Positions 1 to 7,222 of a DNA stretch of 64,000 nt are shown here, piece after piece. This DNA comes from Betaproteobacteria bacterium (lineage in GTDB: Bacteria; Pseudomonadota; Gammaproteobacteria; Burkholderiales; Rhodocyclaceae). Within the stretch, counting starts at the first letter, position 1. Every line of letters starts with the position of its first letter. The DNA is taken from positions 62,001 to 126,000 of the forward strand of contig JADJBM010000009.1 in assembly GCA_016703785.1 (NCBI GenBank), in the 5' to 3' direction. The notes beneath the pieces are model-generated. The model ran no database searches, was not told the origin of the DNA, and saw only the letters and a list, made by a program, of their open reading frames with translations. The position numbers and the translations under genes are program-made.

Positions 1-1
1 C

Positions 2-379
2 GCCTTCGGTGCCTTCCTCGATCCGGTGGCGGACAAGCTGATGGTGGCCGCGGCGCTGATCATCCTGGTGCAACTCGACCGCACCGACACCATCGTTGCC
101 TTCATCATCATCGGCCGCGAGATCACCATTTCCGCCCTGCGCGAGTGGATGGCCAAGATCGGCGCCGCGCGCAGCGTGGCCGTCTCTTTTCTGGGCAAGG
201 TGAAGACGACCAGCCAGATGATCGCCATTCCGATGCTGCTCTATCACGACCCCTTGTTCCCGTTCTTCAACCCGCAAGTGGTCGGCACCTGGCTGATTTA
301 CGTGGCCGCGCTGCTCACGCTTTGGTCGATGGGTTACTACTTGCGAATGGCATGGCCGCACATCGCGGAAAGGGTCTGA
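2..379 (+). CDS. pgsA: CDP-diacylglycerol--glycerol-3-phosphate 3-phosphatidyltransferase, C-terminal part
   Basis: The window opens inside this gene, so only about 125 C-terminal residues are present. The first residues give the end of the CDP-alcohol phosphatidyltransferase signature (GAFLDPVADK, the G-x3-D-x3-D part that binds metal and CDP-alcohol). Several hydrophobic segments follow (LMVAAALIILV, VVGTWLIYVAALLTLW), and the protein ends in a short basic tail. The family makes phosphatidylglycerophosphate in the inner membrane, the first step to phosphatidylglycerol and cardiolipin. A tRNA cluster follows about 90 bp downstream, the usual setting of pgsA in Betaproteobacteria. The start lies outside the window. 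Confidence 0.93.
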   Translation, partial: AFGAFLDPVADKLMVAAALIILVQLDRTDTIVAFIIIGREITISALREWMAKIGAARSVAVSFLGKVKTTSQMIAIPMLLYHDPLFPFFNPQVVGTWLIYVAALLTLWSMGYYLRMAWPHIAERV

Positions 380-429
380 AGACAGCGCGCTCAGAGGGCG
401 CGCAAGGGGGCTGGAAAGGGCGTAGAAAC

Positions 430-457
430 TTGACACTGAGGGCGGCATCGCTATAAT
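430..457 (+). promoter_or_regulatory. sigma-70 promoter of the tRNA cluster
   Basis: TTGACA at 430-435 and TATAAT at 452-457 are consensus -35 and -10 boxes with a 16-bp spacer, ending 13 bp before the tRNA-Gly gene. The bases around the -10 (GCTATAATGCACG) are repeated at the rpsB promoter near 29305, which suggests the same strong stable-RNA/ribosomal type of promoter. Confidence 0.85.
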
Positions 458-470
458 GCACGCCTGTTCC

Positions 471-546
471 GCGGGAATAGCTCAGTTGGTAGAGCGCAAC
501 CTTGCCAAGGTTGAGGTCGGGAGTTCGAGACTCCTTTCCCGCTCCA
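471..546 (+). tRNA. tRNA-Gly (anticodon GCC)
   Basis: A 76-nt cloverleaf with acceptor arms GCGGGAA and TTCCCGC, D-loop AGCTCAGTTGGTAGAGC, anticodon GCC at 504-506 in the loop CTTGCCAAG, T-loop GTTCGAGAC and an encoded CCA end. It is first of three tRNA genes behind one strong promoter. Confidence 0.97.
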
Positions 547-612
547 GATTCCTGGGGAAAGCGTAGAGAACTGCGTTTTCCCCTTTTAGCTTCAAGCGCC
601 CGGTTTGTCCGC

Positions 613-686
613 GGCGGGGTAGCAAAGTGGTTATGCAGCGGCCTGCAAAGCCGTCTACGCCGGTTCGATTCCGACCCCCGCCTCCA
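613..686 (+). tRNA. tRNA-Cys (anticodon GCA)
   Basis: A 74-nt cloverleaf with acceptor arms GGCGGGG and CCCCGCC, anticodon GCA at 645-647 in CTGCAAA, T-loop GGTTCGATTCC and encoded CCA. It follows tRNA-Gly by 66 bp and is probably co-transcribed with it. Confidence 0.97.
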
Positions 687-713
687 ACCCTTTTTCGTTT
701 CTAGCGCATCCTC

Positions 714-801
714 GCCCGGATGGCGAAATTGGTAGACGCAAGGGACTTAAAATCCCTCGACCGCAACGGTCATGCCGGTTCGATTCCGGCTCCGGGCACC
801 A
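714..801 (+). tRNA. tRNA-Leu (anticodon TAA)
   Basis: An 88-nt class II tRNA with a long variable arm. Acceptor arms are GCCCGGA and TCCGGGC, anticodon TAA lies at 748-750 in the loop CTTAAAA, T-loop is GGTTCGATTCC, and CCA is encoded. It is third in the Gly-Cys-Leu cluster, 27 bp after tRNA-Cys. Confidence 0.97.
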
Positions 802-851
802 TCAAATAAAATAGTTAAGAGATGATCTGGCGATGCCCGGCGAAGCCGCGC

Positions 852-1085
852 TCAGCCCTCGTACTTGAACGACATCGACACGCGCGCGCGATAGGCGGTT
901 ACCTTGCCGTTCTCGATCTTCATGTCCAGTTTGGTGACCTCGGCCACGCGCAGGTCGCGCAAGGTCTTGGCGGCGGTCTCGACGGCGACGCGGGAGGCAT
1001 CCTCCCAGGATTTCGGGCTGGAGCCGACAACTTCAAGGATTTTGTAGACGGTTTCTGCGGACTTCTTCGAAGCTTTCTTGGCCAT
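852..1085 (-). CDS. dodecin-family flavin-binding protein
   Basis: 77 residues starting MAKKASKKSAETVYKILEVV. The core (ETVYKILEVVGSSPKSWEDA then TLRDLRVAEVTKLDMKIENG) matches dodecins, small proteins that assemble as hollow dodecamers storing flavin or CoA derivatives in the cytoplasm. The start is set by a strong ribosome site (CAGGAGAT) 8 bases before the ATG at 1083-1085; an in-frame upstream ATG has none. The lysine-rich N-terminal tail is slightly longer than in typical dodecins of about 70 residues. It stands alone, convergent with the tRNA cluster. Confidence 0.9.
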   Translation of the reverse strand: MAKKASKKSAETVYKILEVVGSSPKSWEDASRVAVETAAKTLRDLRVAEVTKLDMKIENGKVTAYRARVSMSFKYEG

Positions 1086-1195
1086 GATATATCTCCTGAA
1101 TTGATTGATGCTGCGGCGATCCTGCAACTTGGGGATCGCTTCGAATCATAGTCCTTTTAAGCGGCAACCGGCAGGGCTGCCTGGTGCGAACGGCC

Positions 1196-1471
1196 TCAGG
1201 GCTTGCCTTGCTGCGGGTTCGGCACCGGAGGAGGCCCGCCCATACCGCCGAGCGGCCCCATCGGCGAGCCTGGATCGCCAAGTCCGGGTTGCGAGATCGA
1301 TCCGAAGCCACCACGAACGTCCGTACCCTGCGCTGCGCCGCTTTCACCCGCGCACGGATTCGTACTGGAATCACCGCAGTTCACCACCGCGTTCGCACCG
1401 ACAGCGGGGGTGTCGCCGGGCGCCTGCGCCGGCTGCTCTCCCGGCTGCGCGATTCGTCCGCCCGATCTCAC
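1196..1471 (-). pseudogene. C-terminal Gly/Pro-rich part of the upstream secreted protein, out of frame
   Basis: The frame is open beyond the first ATG at 1471, back to about 1575, giving a sensible continuation (EEEVARYLPWLAEINYIN, WKRENDLVRSGG) and then a low-complexity Gly/Pro tail (GPLGGMGGPPPVPNPQQGKP). This frame overlaps the last 25 codons of the gene at 1495-2565, whose own ending (RKRSRATFPGLPKLIT) does not look natural. I infer one protein broken by a single-base loss near the G run at 1567-1571. No family is recognised. Confidence 0.5.
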
Positions 1472-1494
1472 CAGATCGTTTTCGCGTTTCCAGT

Positions 1495-2565
1495 TTATGT
1501 AATTAATTTCGGCAAGCCAGGGAAGGTAGCGCGCGACCTCTTCCTCGTGGCCGCTGCCGCGCTGTAGGGGGTTTCAGTGGGGGCAGTCGGGTCGATACCA
1601 TGGCGTTTAATCGTAATTCCGTCCGCCTCCCTGACAGCCGTTTTCCAGTGAGTTAGGCCAGTGCTTGCATCATTTGAATACGTGTGATCTCTTGTTCTGC
1701 CAGTGCTGGTGTCGTGTGTAGTACTACTACCACCGGTAATTTCGCCGTTCCTGTCCCTTTCTGTGGTGCTCGTGCCTGTGGTCGTCCCTTCGCTATCGGT
1801 TTTGGTCCACACATCGAAGGTCGTGCTCGATCCGTCGTCGTGGCGCGTGACGACAGTGGTTGAGGTACCGTCGCCTCCAGATTGAATAGTGATTTGTTCG
1901 GTCTCGTCACCGGCGCGACCATCGCGCCCCACTCCTCCACGCGGATCCGCCCACTTCCCGGGCTTGCCGCGCGTGCCGGAGCCCGGCAACTCACCGGGCA
2001 AGCCCCATTCGCCATCGCCAGCGGGCCGTCGCGCGGCGTCGAAGGCGCTGCCGATGTCCTTCGTCCGCTGACTGATATCCGCCAACCGTTGCAGCAAGCG
2101 GATGTCGCCACCGAGATCGCGAATGCGCGTGGCGATGGCATCCGGTATCGGCGACGATTGATCCGCCCTGGCCAGCACATCAGGCGTGGCATCGGTAAAA
2201 GAGCGCGCCTCGTCGTAGATCACCTTCCCATCCTTGCGCCCGGGCCCGGCATACGCATAGCGCGTTACGCCCGGCAGGCGGCGTCCGGGTTTGCCGTCAG
2301 CGAACGTGACCGTGGCCACATTGCCGTCAAGCGTGAACGCGACGCGGTGCCATGAGCCGTCAGCCGCATGCTCTCGCCAGCTGCCCGAGATCGTGGTGCC
2401 CTTTTGCAGGACACTGTCGGCCACGATGAGGGTTCTGGGGCTCTTTATCGCGTTGGCCGGAGCCTGGGCGAGGGCGTTGCCGGAGAGCGCCAGCAGCGCT
2501 GCGCCGGCAAGCAGGAGTTGCCGCGTCAACCCGACGCGCTGAGGCATTTCGGTCATGTAGGGCAT
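1495..2565 (-). CDS. secreted protein of unknown function, probably frameshifted near its 3' end
   Basis: 356 residues. It has a basic N-terminus and a hydrophobic stretch (LLLAGAALLALSGNALAQA, about residues 18-36) with AXA-like signal-peptide cleavage. A mixed region with a RIRDLGGDIRLLQRLADISQ helix follows, then a Ser/Thr/Gly/Asp-rich segment (about 220-330) with repeated TSTT and GGSST units. Start chosen at 2565 because CGGGAG lies 8 bases upstream. I do not recognise the family; such Thr-rich exported proteins can be surface or filament-associated, but that is a guess. The last 25 codons probably lie past a frameshift (1567-1571), the true end being at 1196. Confidence 0.6.
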   Translation of the reverse strand: MPYMTEMPQRVGLTRQLLLAGAALLALSGNALAQAPANAIKSPRTLIVADSVLQKGTTISGSWREHAADGSWHRVAFTLDGNVATVTFADGKPGRRLPGVTRYAYAGPGRKDGKVIYDEARSFTDATPDVLARADQSSPIPDAIATRIRDLGGDIRLLQRLADISQRTKDIGSAFDAARRPAGDGEWGLPGELPGSGTRGKPGKWADPRGGVGRDGRAGDETEQITIQSGGDGTSTTVVTRHDDGSSTTFDVWTKTDSEGTTTGTSTTERDRNGEITGGSSTTHDTSTGRTRDHTYSNDASTGLTHWKTAVREADGITIKRHGIDPTAPTETPYSAAAATRKRSRATFPGLPKLIT

Positions 2566-2820
2566 GGGCGGACTCCCGGAAGACGGGACAGGAAACTCGA
2601 CGGCACGTCCAGAGGTATCCCGGCGCCTGGAAGCCGAAGTCAGTCCGGGGTTTCATGCGAAGCAAGCCGAAAACCCAGCCAGCATGACAACATGCTAACA
2701 CAACCTTATCAGACCCCATGGCCTCCCTGGCTACCTGCTGGACGGCACCTCAGACCTTGACCGTTTTTCATCCTAGCCCTTTTGCGAGGCAGACGTCAGA
2801 GGCCTTCTGCGAGCGCGCGG

Positions 2821-2844
2821 AAAGTCAGCCGCTGGACTACGGCG
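2821..2844 (+). repeat. 24-bp bipartite dispersed motif, copy 1
   Basis: AAAGTCAG, middle CCGCTGGACTA, then CGGCG. It lies 6 bp beyond the stop codon of the leftward gene at 2851. The middle and right half can pair as GCCG/CGGC. Confidence 0.8.
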
Positions 2845-2850
2845 AGCCGC

Positions 2851-3213
2851 TCAGGGCCCCAGGCAGCCGCGCCCGCGATCCTTGAAGGAACAGCTCGTCT
2901 CCTGGATGTGCCCGGCGTAATGCTGTTCGAAGGCCCGGCAGATGTCCGGCTTGAACAGCCACTGCTGGTCGGCTGTCGTAAACAGGCCTGCATCGATGGG
3001 TGTTTCCCGCGCCTGATAGATCTCGTAAATCTCCGTTTTCCCCGGGCCGATACCGTTCCGGTGCAGGTGCTCGATCAGACCGCAAATGGTGTCGGAGATA
3101 TAGGACTTGTGCTCCGTGCCGTCCTCGAAAATGCGGATCCGCGCCTCGTAGGTGTACGGCAGGCTTTTGTCGTATTTTGATTTCGCGCCGAAAAGGCTTC
3201 CCAGAATGCCCAT
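2851..3213 (-). CDS. conserved hypothetical protein
   Basis: 120 residues, start MGILGSLFGAKSKYDK. It has a Gly-rich N-terminus, a central segment (YTYEARIRIFEDGTEHKSYI), a possible helix (SDTICGLIEHLHRNGIGPGK) and a C-terminus with two cysteines (FKDRGRGCLGP). No signal peptide or membrane segment is visible. The ATG at 3211-3213 is preceded by AAGGAG (rc of ctcctt), supporting the start. No family recognised. The next rightward gene starts about 200 bp away, so this is probably monocistronic. Confidence 0.7.
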   Translation of the reverse strand: MGILGSLFGAKSKYDKSLPYTYEARIRIFEDGTEHKSYISDTICGLIEHLHRNGIGPGKTEIYEIYQARETPIDAGLFTTADQQWLFKPDICRAFEQHYAGHIQETSCSFKDRGRGCLGP

Positions 3214-3413
3214 GGTCGAACTCCTTGAAGAACCGTCCAGACCGTCATGCTACTCCGCAGTTCGGCAAGGCAAAAGGGTGACGGGCAGGGAACTGGCGAT
3301 GAACTGCGTGTCGGGCGTGCCCTCGGCTATTTGCTCAGTTCACGCAGGAACCCCTGTGCATCAGGATATTCTCGAGGCATGATGTCGCCTCGACAAAAAA
3401 AGGATGATCCGGA

Positions 3414-4112
3414 TTGCGTGGAATAACCCCTTCCATCCTGCCGACGCTGCTCCATAGTGCGGAAGGCCGCATGTTGCTGGCTGGGCTGGCCCTGGCCGGC
3501 CTGTTGCTGCTCGGCTTCGGCATCGGCTGGACCCTGTTCCCCGACAGCATCCTCCAGTACGCCGCCATGACGGGCCTGAACCTGCTGATCGGCCCGGGGG
3601 CCGGCATGACCTTTGGCTACGCCAGCGGCATGACCCACCTGCAGGTCGTGCCGCTCAACATGCTGGTCGAGACCCTGCACGTGCTCGTCTTCTATCCCCT
3701 GTTCGCATTGAGTTGGCAGCATCTGTTCGACCTGCCGGCCCTGAAGTCCTTCGTCGCCCGCATGCATGAGGCGGCCGAGTTGCGCGGCGGCATGGTGCGC
3801 AAGTTCGGCATCGCCGGCCTGATGGTTTTTGTTTTCGTGCCGTTCTGGATGACCGGCCCGGTGATCGGCTCCATCATCGGCTTCCTGATCGGCCTGCGCC
3901 CCTGGGTGAACCTCACCGTCGTGCTGCTATCGACCTACGTCGCCATCAGCCTGTGGGCCCTGCTGCTCAATGAACTGAGCGCCTGGGCGGCGACCTTCAA
4001 CCGACTGGCGCCATGGGCGCTGCTGGTGGCGATCGTCCTGATCGCCGTCGCCGGCCACTTGCTGCACCGGAGCAGGAACAGGCACGCGATAGTCCATCCA
4101 AGGCGTGATTAA
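3414..4112 (+). CDS. small multidrug export (COG2426 type) membrane protein
   Basis: 232 residues with about five hydrophobic segments (LLAGLALAGLLLLGFGIGW, LVFYPLFALSW, FGIAGLMVFVFVPFWMTGP, VNLTVVLLSTYVAISLWALL, LLVAIVLIAVAG). The stretch TGPVIGSIIGFLIGLRPW is typical of the Sm_multidrug_ex family. The start is an unusual TTG at 3414, chosen because AAAAAGGA sits 9-14 bases upstream and no ATG fits. The export function is only a family-level label. The C-terminus is basic (HRSRNRHAIVHPRRD). Confidence 0.75.
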   Translation: MRGITPSILPTLLHSAEGRMLLAGLALAGLLLLGFGIGWTLFPDSILQYAAMTGLNLLIGPGAGMTFGYASGMTHLQVVPLNMLVETLHVLVFYPLFALSWQHLFDLPALKSFVARMHEAAELRGGMVRKFGIAGLMVFVFVPFWMTGPVIGSIIGFLIGLRPWVNLTVVLLSTYVAISLWALLLNELSAWAATFNRLAPWALLVAIVLIAVAGHLLHRSRNRHAIVHPRRD

Positions 4113-4130
4113 GATACTGGTTTGCGCTGC

Positions 4131-4154
4131 AAAGTCAGCCTCCGCGACACGGAG
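4131..4154 (+). repeat. 24-bp bipartite dispersed motif, copy 2
   Basis: AAAGTCAG, middle CCTCCGCGACA, then CGGAG (one change from CGGCG). It lies 18 bp after the stop at 4112. CTCCG and CGGAG form a 5-bp stem with loop CGACA; the right half appears to have changed to keep pairing. Confidence 0.75.
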
Positions 4155-4237
4155 CGGAAAGCAGGGATGGGTTGTTGCCCGGCGGATACGCGGGGCACAA
4201 TGCCTGCATCATTGCCGGCCGAGGCCCTTTTATTACC

Positions 4238-4852
4238 ATGCGTTATCAGGGACGAATAACCACCTGGAAGGACGACAAGGGCTTCGGCTTCATCACGCCG
4301 AACGGCAGCGGCAAGCATGTCTTTGCCCACATCAGTTCGTTTTCGAACCGGCAGCGCAGGCCCGGGGGCGACGAACTCGTCACCTACGAACTCACGGTTG
4401 ACGAAAAAGGGCGTGGTCAGGCGATGAAGGTCGCATTCGTCGGCGAGAAGCCTGGTTCCGACGGTGCTTCCGTCATGACGAGGCTGCCGCCAATCTTTAC
4501 TGTGGGCTTTCTGGCATTCCTGGTTGCGTCGGTCTTGTCGGGGAAACTGCCGGCCGCAATCCTCGGGGTCTATCTGGCCGCCAGCATCCTTGCCTTTCTG
4601 GCCTACGCCCTCGACAAGTCCGCCGCAAGAAACAACCGTTGGCGGACCCCGGAGAACACCTTGCACCTGTTCGGCTTGATCGGCGGATGGCCGGGCGCGC
4701 TGGCCGCCCAGAAGATGTTCCGCCACAAATCGAGCAAGGCTTCCTTCCAGGGCGTGTTCTGGGCCACCGTCGTGCTCAATTGTTGTGCGCTCGGCTGGCT
4801 GCTCACGGCATCGGGAAGCGCTGCGCTGCGCTCCGTCATCGGAGCGACCTGA
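4238..4852 (+). CDS. cold-shock domain / DUF1294 fusion membrane protein
   Basis: 204 residues. Residues 1-70 are a cold-shock nucleic-acid-binding domain with the RNP-like motifs KGFGFITP and HVFAHISSF. Residues 85-200 form a DUF1294 membrane part with hydrophobic segments (FTVGFLAFLVASVL, AILGVYLAASILAFLAYALD) and the diagnostic run RTPENTLHLFGLIGGWPGA. This two-domain build is known in proteobacteria but its role is unclear; coupling nucleic acid binding to the membrane is inference. Start placed at MRYQG (4238), where the domain begins; an upstream in-frame ATG adds an unconserved leader. The stop codon shares a base with dispersed motif copy 3. Confidence 0.85.
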   Translation: MRYQGRITTWKDDKGFGFITPNGSGKHVFAHISSFSNRQRRPGGDELVTYELTVDEKGRGQAMKVAFVGEKPGSDGASVMTRLPPIFTVGFLAFLVASVLSGKLPAAILGVYLAASILAFLAYALDKSAARNNRWRTPENTLHLFGLIGGWPGALAAQKMFRHKSSKASFQGVFWATVVLNCCALGWLLTASGSAALRSVIGAT

Positions 4853-4875
4853 AAGTCAGTCGCTGCGACACGGCG
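4852..4875 (+). repeat. 24-bp bipartite dispersed motif, copy 3
   Basis: AAAGTCAG, middle TCGCTGCGACA, then CGGCG. It begins on the last base of the stop codon of the cold-shock/DUF1294 gene. TCGCTG and CGGCGA pair (one G-U) around CGACA, so it could act as part of a terminator between convergent genes. Confidence 0.8.
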
Positions 4876-4898
4876 ATGAACCCCACGCTGCGCGCCGA

Positions 4899-5243
4899 TC
4901 AAACCTTCTTCAAATAGCAGGCCTTCAACATGAAGCTGCCGGCGTCCATACGGCAGTCCACCTCGTGGTCGCCGCTACCGACCAGGCGGATGCTCTTCAC
5001 CTTGGTGCCCATCTTCAGCGTGATGGACGAGCCCTTCACCTTCAGGTCCTTGATCAGCACCACCGCATCGCCGTCGGCCAGCACGTTGCCATTGGCGTCG
5101 CGCACTACAGAACCGGCGTCGCCATCGGCCTTGGCCGCCTCGGACATTGGCCACTCATGGCCGCAGTCGGCGCAGACATAGTTGGCGCCGTCCGGGTAGA
5201 CGTTTTCCATGGCGCATTGCGGGCAGGGTGGGATGGCGGGCAT
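4899..5243 (-). CDS. yjdM: YjdM/PhnA-family zinc-ribbon protein
   Basis: 114 residues. An N-terminal zinc ribbon (CPQC at about 7-10 and CADC at about 25-28) is followed by the highly conserved PhnA core (VLADGDAVVLIKDLKVKGSS and LKMGTKVKSIRLV). Despite the old name, family members are not needed for phosphonate breakdown, and the cellular role is unsettled. Start placed at MPAIPPCPQC (5243), the family's usual beginning; a longer in-frame start is not conserved. It is convergent with the cold-shock/DUF1294 gene, with motif copy 3 between their ends. Confidence 0.88.
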   Translation of the reverse strand: MPAIPPCPQCAMENVYPDGANYVCADCGHEWPMSEAAKADGDAGSVVRDANGNVLADGDAVVLIKDLKVKGSSITLKMGTKVKSIRLVGSGDHEVDCRMDAGSFMLKACYLKKV

Positions 5244-5316
5244 GATGTGTTCGCGTTGGGATCGCTGGAGGCGACAAGGGTAACCGCAACAGCTTGGGGT
5301 CGGCAACCTGGCAGGG

Positions 5317-5340
5317 AAAGTCAGTCCCCGGGATACGGCG
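5317..5340 (+). repeat. 24-bp bipartite dispersed motif, copy 4
   Basis: AAAGTCAG, middle TCCCCGGGATA, then CGGCG, in the intergenic space between the divergent yjdM-like gene and the hypothetical gene starting at 5380. Confidence 0.8.
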
Positions 5341-5379
5341 GTATGGAAGGCGAATCGCCCCGAGGGGTATCATGGCCCT

Positions 5380-5793
5380 ATGGTTACTTCCTCAACAACC
5401 AAGACCAAGGCAACCCGCCCAGCGAAGCGCGACGAGCGACTACCGACACGCCGCCCAGGGCCATCCAAGCCGTTTCTGCGCTACTTCCATTCTGAGGACC
5501 TCCGCAAGAGGACCCTTTCCATACTTGCGTTGCTTGAGAAGTCAGCCGATGCCACCGACCATCGTGGCGCGCTTGCGGACGTCGTGGTTGACCTGATGAA
5601 GAGCGGCCTCGACTACTATTTCATGGGGCCTCTGAAGAAAGCAAAGGCAGGATTTGTGATTGAGCAGTCAGCCAAAATGGGGCTCATGGGTGCGCAGCAG
5701 GTCATCGGGTCAGTCATCCGCAACATCATCGGCAGAATGGAGGCGCCGCAACTGCTCTCGGTATGCGGCTCCATTCGCGAGTTCATGGAGTGA
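5380..5793 (+). CDS. conserved hypothetical protein
   Basis: 137 residues. A basic, Thr/Lys/Pro-rich N-terminus (to about residue 30) precedes a compact, mostly helical region (HSEDLRKRTLSILALLEKSA, then ALADVVVDLMKSGLDYYFMG, then IGSVIRNIIGRMEAPQLLSV). No signal peptide or clear membrane segment is seen and no family is recognised. The helical region contains GLDYYFMGPLKKAKAGFV, which looks like a conserved core. It is likely a small cytoplasmic protein transcribed alone. Confidence 0.6.
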   Translation: MVTSSTTKTKATRPAKRDERLPTRRPGPSKPFLRYFHSEDLRKRTLSILALLEKSADATDHRGALADVVVDLMKSGLDYYFMGPLKKAKAGFVIEQSAKMGLMGAQQVIGSVIRNIIGRMEAPQLLSVCGSIREFME

Positions 5794-5931
5794 CAGAAGC
5801 AGCCTTACGGTCACTACACCACTGCTAACATGACCGATCCAGGGAACAGCGCCGTCTGGTGCTCACTGCAGCTGACCTTCGGTCGCAGCTGAGTTCGATA
5901 TCGCTAGAACTTTCGCTTTTCACTCCGAGCC

Positions 5932-6234
5932 ATGAAGAAACTGATCCTCATTGTCCTTGTCGCTGTCGTCGGCTGGCAGGCCTATATGAAGTACCAAGCC
6001 AAACAGCTCGCCTATGCCAACACGCAGGAAGAAACTTCGGTGGTCGACTCCCACTCGCCTCCTCGCTCTCAGCTCGACACATCTCCGTCGAACAACTTCA
6101 AATGCGACGGCCGAACGTATTGTTCCCAAATGGCATCCTGTGAAGAAGCTACATTCTTTCTTCGCAATTGCCCTGGGGTAAAGATGGATGGAAACAACGA
6201 TGGAATTCCTTGCGAGAAGCAATGGTGCAAGTAA
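5932..6234 (+). CDS. Excalibur calcium-binding domain protein
   Basis: 100 residues. Residues 1-15 are a hydrophobic anchor (KKLILIVLVAVVGW), giving a periplasm-facing protein. After a polar linker, residues 58-100 form an Excalibur domain with the cysteines CDGRTYCSQMASCEEA and the calcium loop DGNNDGIPCE. The family is secreted or surface-bound and binds calcium; a precise role is not known. Codon use is a little less GC-rich than the neighbours. No partner gene is evident. Confidence 0.8.
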   Translation: MKKLILIVLVAVVGWQAYMKYQAKQLAYANTQEETSVVDSHSPPRSQLDTSPSNNFKCDGRTYCSQMASCEEATFFLRNCPGVKMDGNNDGIPCEKQWCK

Positions 6235-6336
6235 TCAACACTACACACACACCCAGCACAGCGAGTGCTAATCCGCCGTTCCGGTGACCCCTCACCTAGC
6301 CAGTTGAGCGCCCAATTCGAGTCGTTATTACTCTTT

Positions 6337-6360
6337 CGCCGTGTCACGGCGACTGACTTT
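6337..6360 (-). repeat. 24-bp bipartite dispersed motif, copy 5 (perfect hairpin)
   Basis: Read on the minus strand: AAAGTCAG, middle TCGCCGTGACA, then CGGCG. TCGCCG and CGGCGA form a perfect 6-bp stem around TGACA. It lies in a 240-bp intergenic region. Confidence 0.85.
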
Positions 6361-6401
6361 CCCCGGCTTGTTGTCGCGTCAGTAATTCGCGCTGCTTCTG
6401 G

Positions 6402-6442
6402 ATTCCCGCTGCCCGAAGGAAATCCCTGTGGGACGCGGGAAT
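6402..6442. repeat. inverted repeat, GATTCCCGC type intergenic element
   Basis: Arms ATTCCCGC (6402-6409) and GCGGGAAT (6435-6442) surround a 25-base loop, followed by GACG. The TGGATTCCCGC ... GCGGGAATGACG pattern resembles a common intergenic palindromic element of proteobacterial genomes. Apart from this and motif copy 5, I see nothing in 6235-6474. Confidence 0.45.
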
Positions 6443-6474
6443 GACGATTACGGTCGCAAGCAGTTCCTATCCGT

Positions 6475-7125
6475 TCAATTGTCCGTCTCCACAAAGTGCG
6501 ATTGAAACCATCTCGCCGCATGTTCCGCCGCCAACTCCAGCGTGCCCGGCTCCTCGAAGAGGTGGGTCGCACCCGGCACAATCTCCAGTTTCTTCTCGCA
6601 GCGAAGTAGTGCGTAAGCCTCTTGGTTGAGGTCGATCACGTCGTCGTCGTGGCTGCCGACGATGAGCAGGGTCGGGGCGCGAACCAAAGTCAGTGCCTGC
6701 GGGCCGGCGAGGTCGGGGCGGCCGCCGCGCGAAACCACGGCTGCGATGGCCGGATGCTTCGCCGCCGCCTGCAGGGCCGCGGCGGCGCCGGTGCTGGCGC
6801 CGAAGCAGCCGATCTTCATTCCCTTCGTTTCTTCATTGCCTGCCAGCCATTCGAGGGCGGCGAGCAGCCGTCGGGTGAGGAGGGCGATGTCGAAGCGCGT
6901 TTCGTAAGTCTGGTCTTCGCGCGGCGTGAGCAGGTCGAAGAGCAGGGTGGCGATGCGGTGCGCGTGCAGGGCATCGGCGACGTAGCGGTTGCGCGGGCTG
7001 TGGCGGCTGCTGCCGCTGCCGTGGGCAAAGGCGACGACGCCCGATGCGTTTTCGGGCAGGGTCAGCGTACCGGGGAGGCTGACTTTGGCGGCGGGGATGA
7101 GGACTTCGAGGTGGCGGGTGGGCAT
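6475..7125 (-). CDS. dienelactone-hydrolase-like alpha/beta hydrolase
   Basis: 216 residues. Alpha/beta-hydrolase features in order: oxyanion region VAFAHGSGSSRHSPRNRYVA, nucleophile elbow GCFGASTGAAAAL (Ser at about 113), acid region VGSHDDDVIDLN, and catalytic His in GATHLFEEPGTLE. Members hydrolyse small esters or lactones in the cytoplasm; the substrate is unknown. Start at MPTRHLEVLIP (7125), after GAGGACCAC upstream. It lies 97 bp downstream of the AmmeMemoRadiSam genes on the same strand, separated by a CCCCCTTT hairpin. Two dispersed motif copies (6686, 7063) lie inside it. Confidence 0.82.
   Translation of the reverse strand: MPTRHLEVLIPAAKVSLPGTLTLPENASGVVAFAHGSGSSRHSPRNRYVADALHAHRIATLLFDLLTPREDQTYETRFDIALLTRRLLAALEWLAGNEETKGMKIGCFGASTGAAAALQAAAKHPAIAAVVSRGGRPDLAGPQALTLVRAPTLLIVGSHDDDVIDLNQEAYALLRCEKKLEIVPGATHLFEEPGTLELAAEHAARWFQSHFVETDN
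6686..6709 (+). repeat. 24-bp bipartite dispersed motif, copy 6
   Basis: AAAGTCAG, middle TGCCTGCGGGC, then CGGCG, inside the hydrolase gene and antisense to it. It is read there as the peptide RPDLAGPQALTLV. Confidence 0.7.
7063..7086 (-). repeat. 24-bp bipartite dispersed motif, copy 7 (weak right half)
   Basis: Minus strand: AAAGTCAG, middle CCTCCCCGGTA, then CGCTG (two changes from CGGCG). It lies near the 5' end of the hydrolase gene, read as KVSLPGTL. Confidence 0.5.
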
Positions 7126-7192
7126 GTGGTCCTCTTGGTTCAATGGGTAGAACGAGCTTGGCTGCTGCAAAATCCCCCGGCCCTGCGGGCCA

Positions 7193-7210
7193 CCCCCTTT
7201 TCAAAGGGGG
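7193..7210. repeat. hairpin CCCCCTTT/AAAGGGGG
   Basis: An 8-bp perfect stem with loop TC lies between the radical SAM gene and the hydrolase. There is no T-run after it in the direction of transcription, so it may be a mRNA-processing hairpin or an intergenic repeat rather than a strong terminator. Confidence 0.5.
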
Positions 7211-7222
7211 TTGTGGCGGTGG

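Noticed and set aside
2636..2659. A possible extra motif copy beginning GAAGTCAG
   Set aside because: First base differs and CGGCG is absent at the required distance.
5537..5561. GAAGTCAGCCGATGCC inside the hypothetical gene at 5380
   Set aside because: Only a partial left half and no right half; counted as chance.
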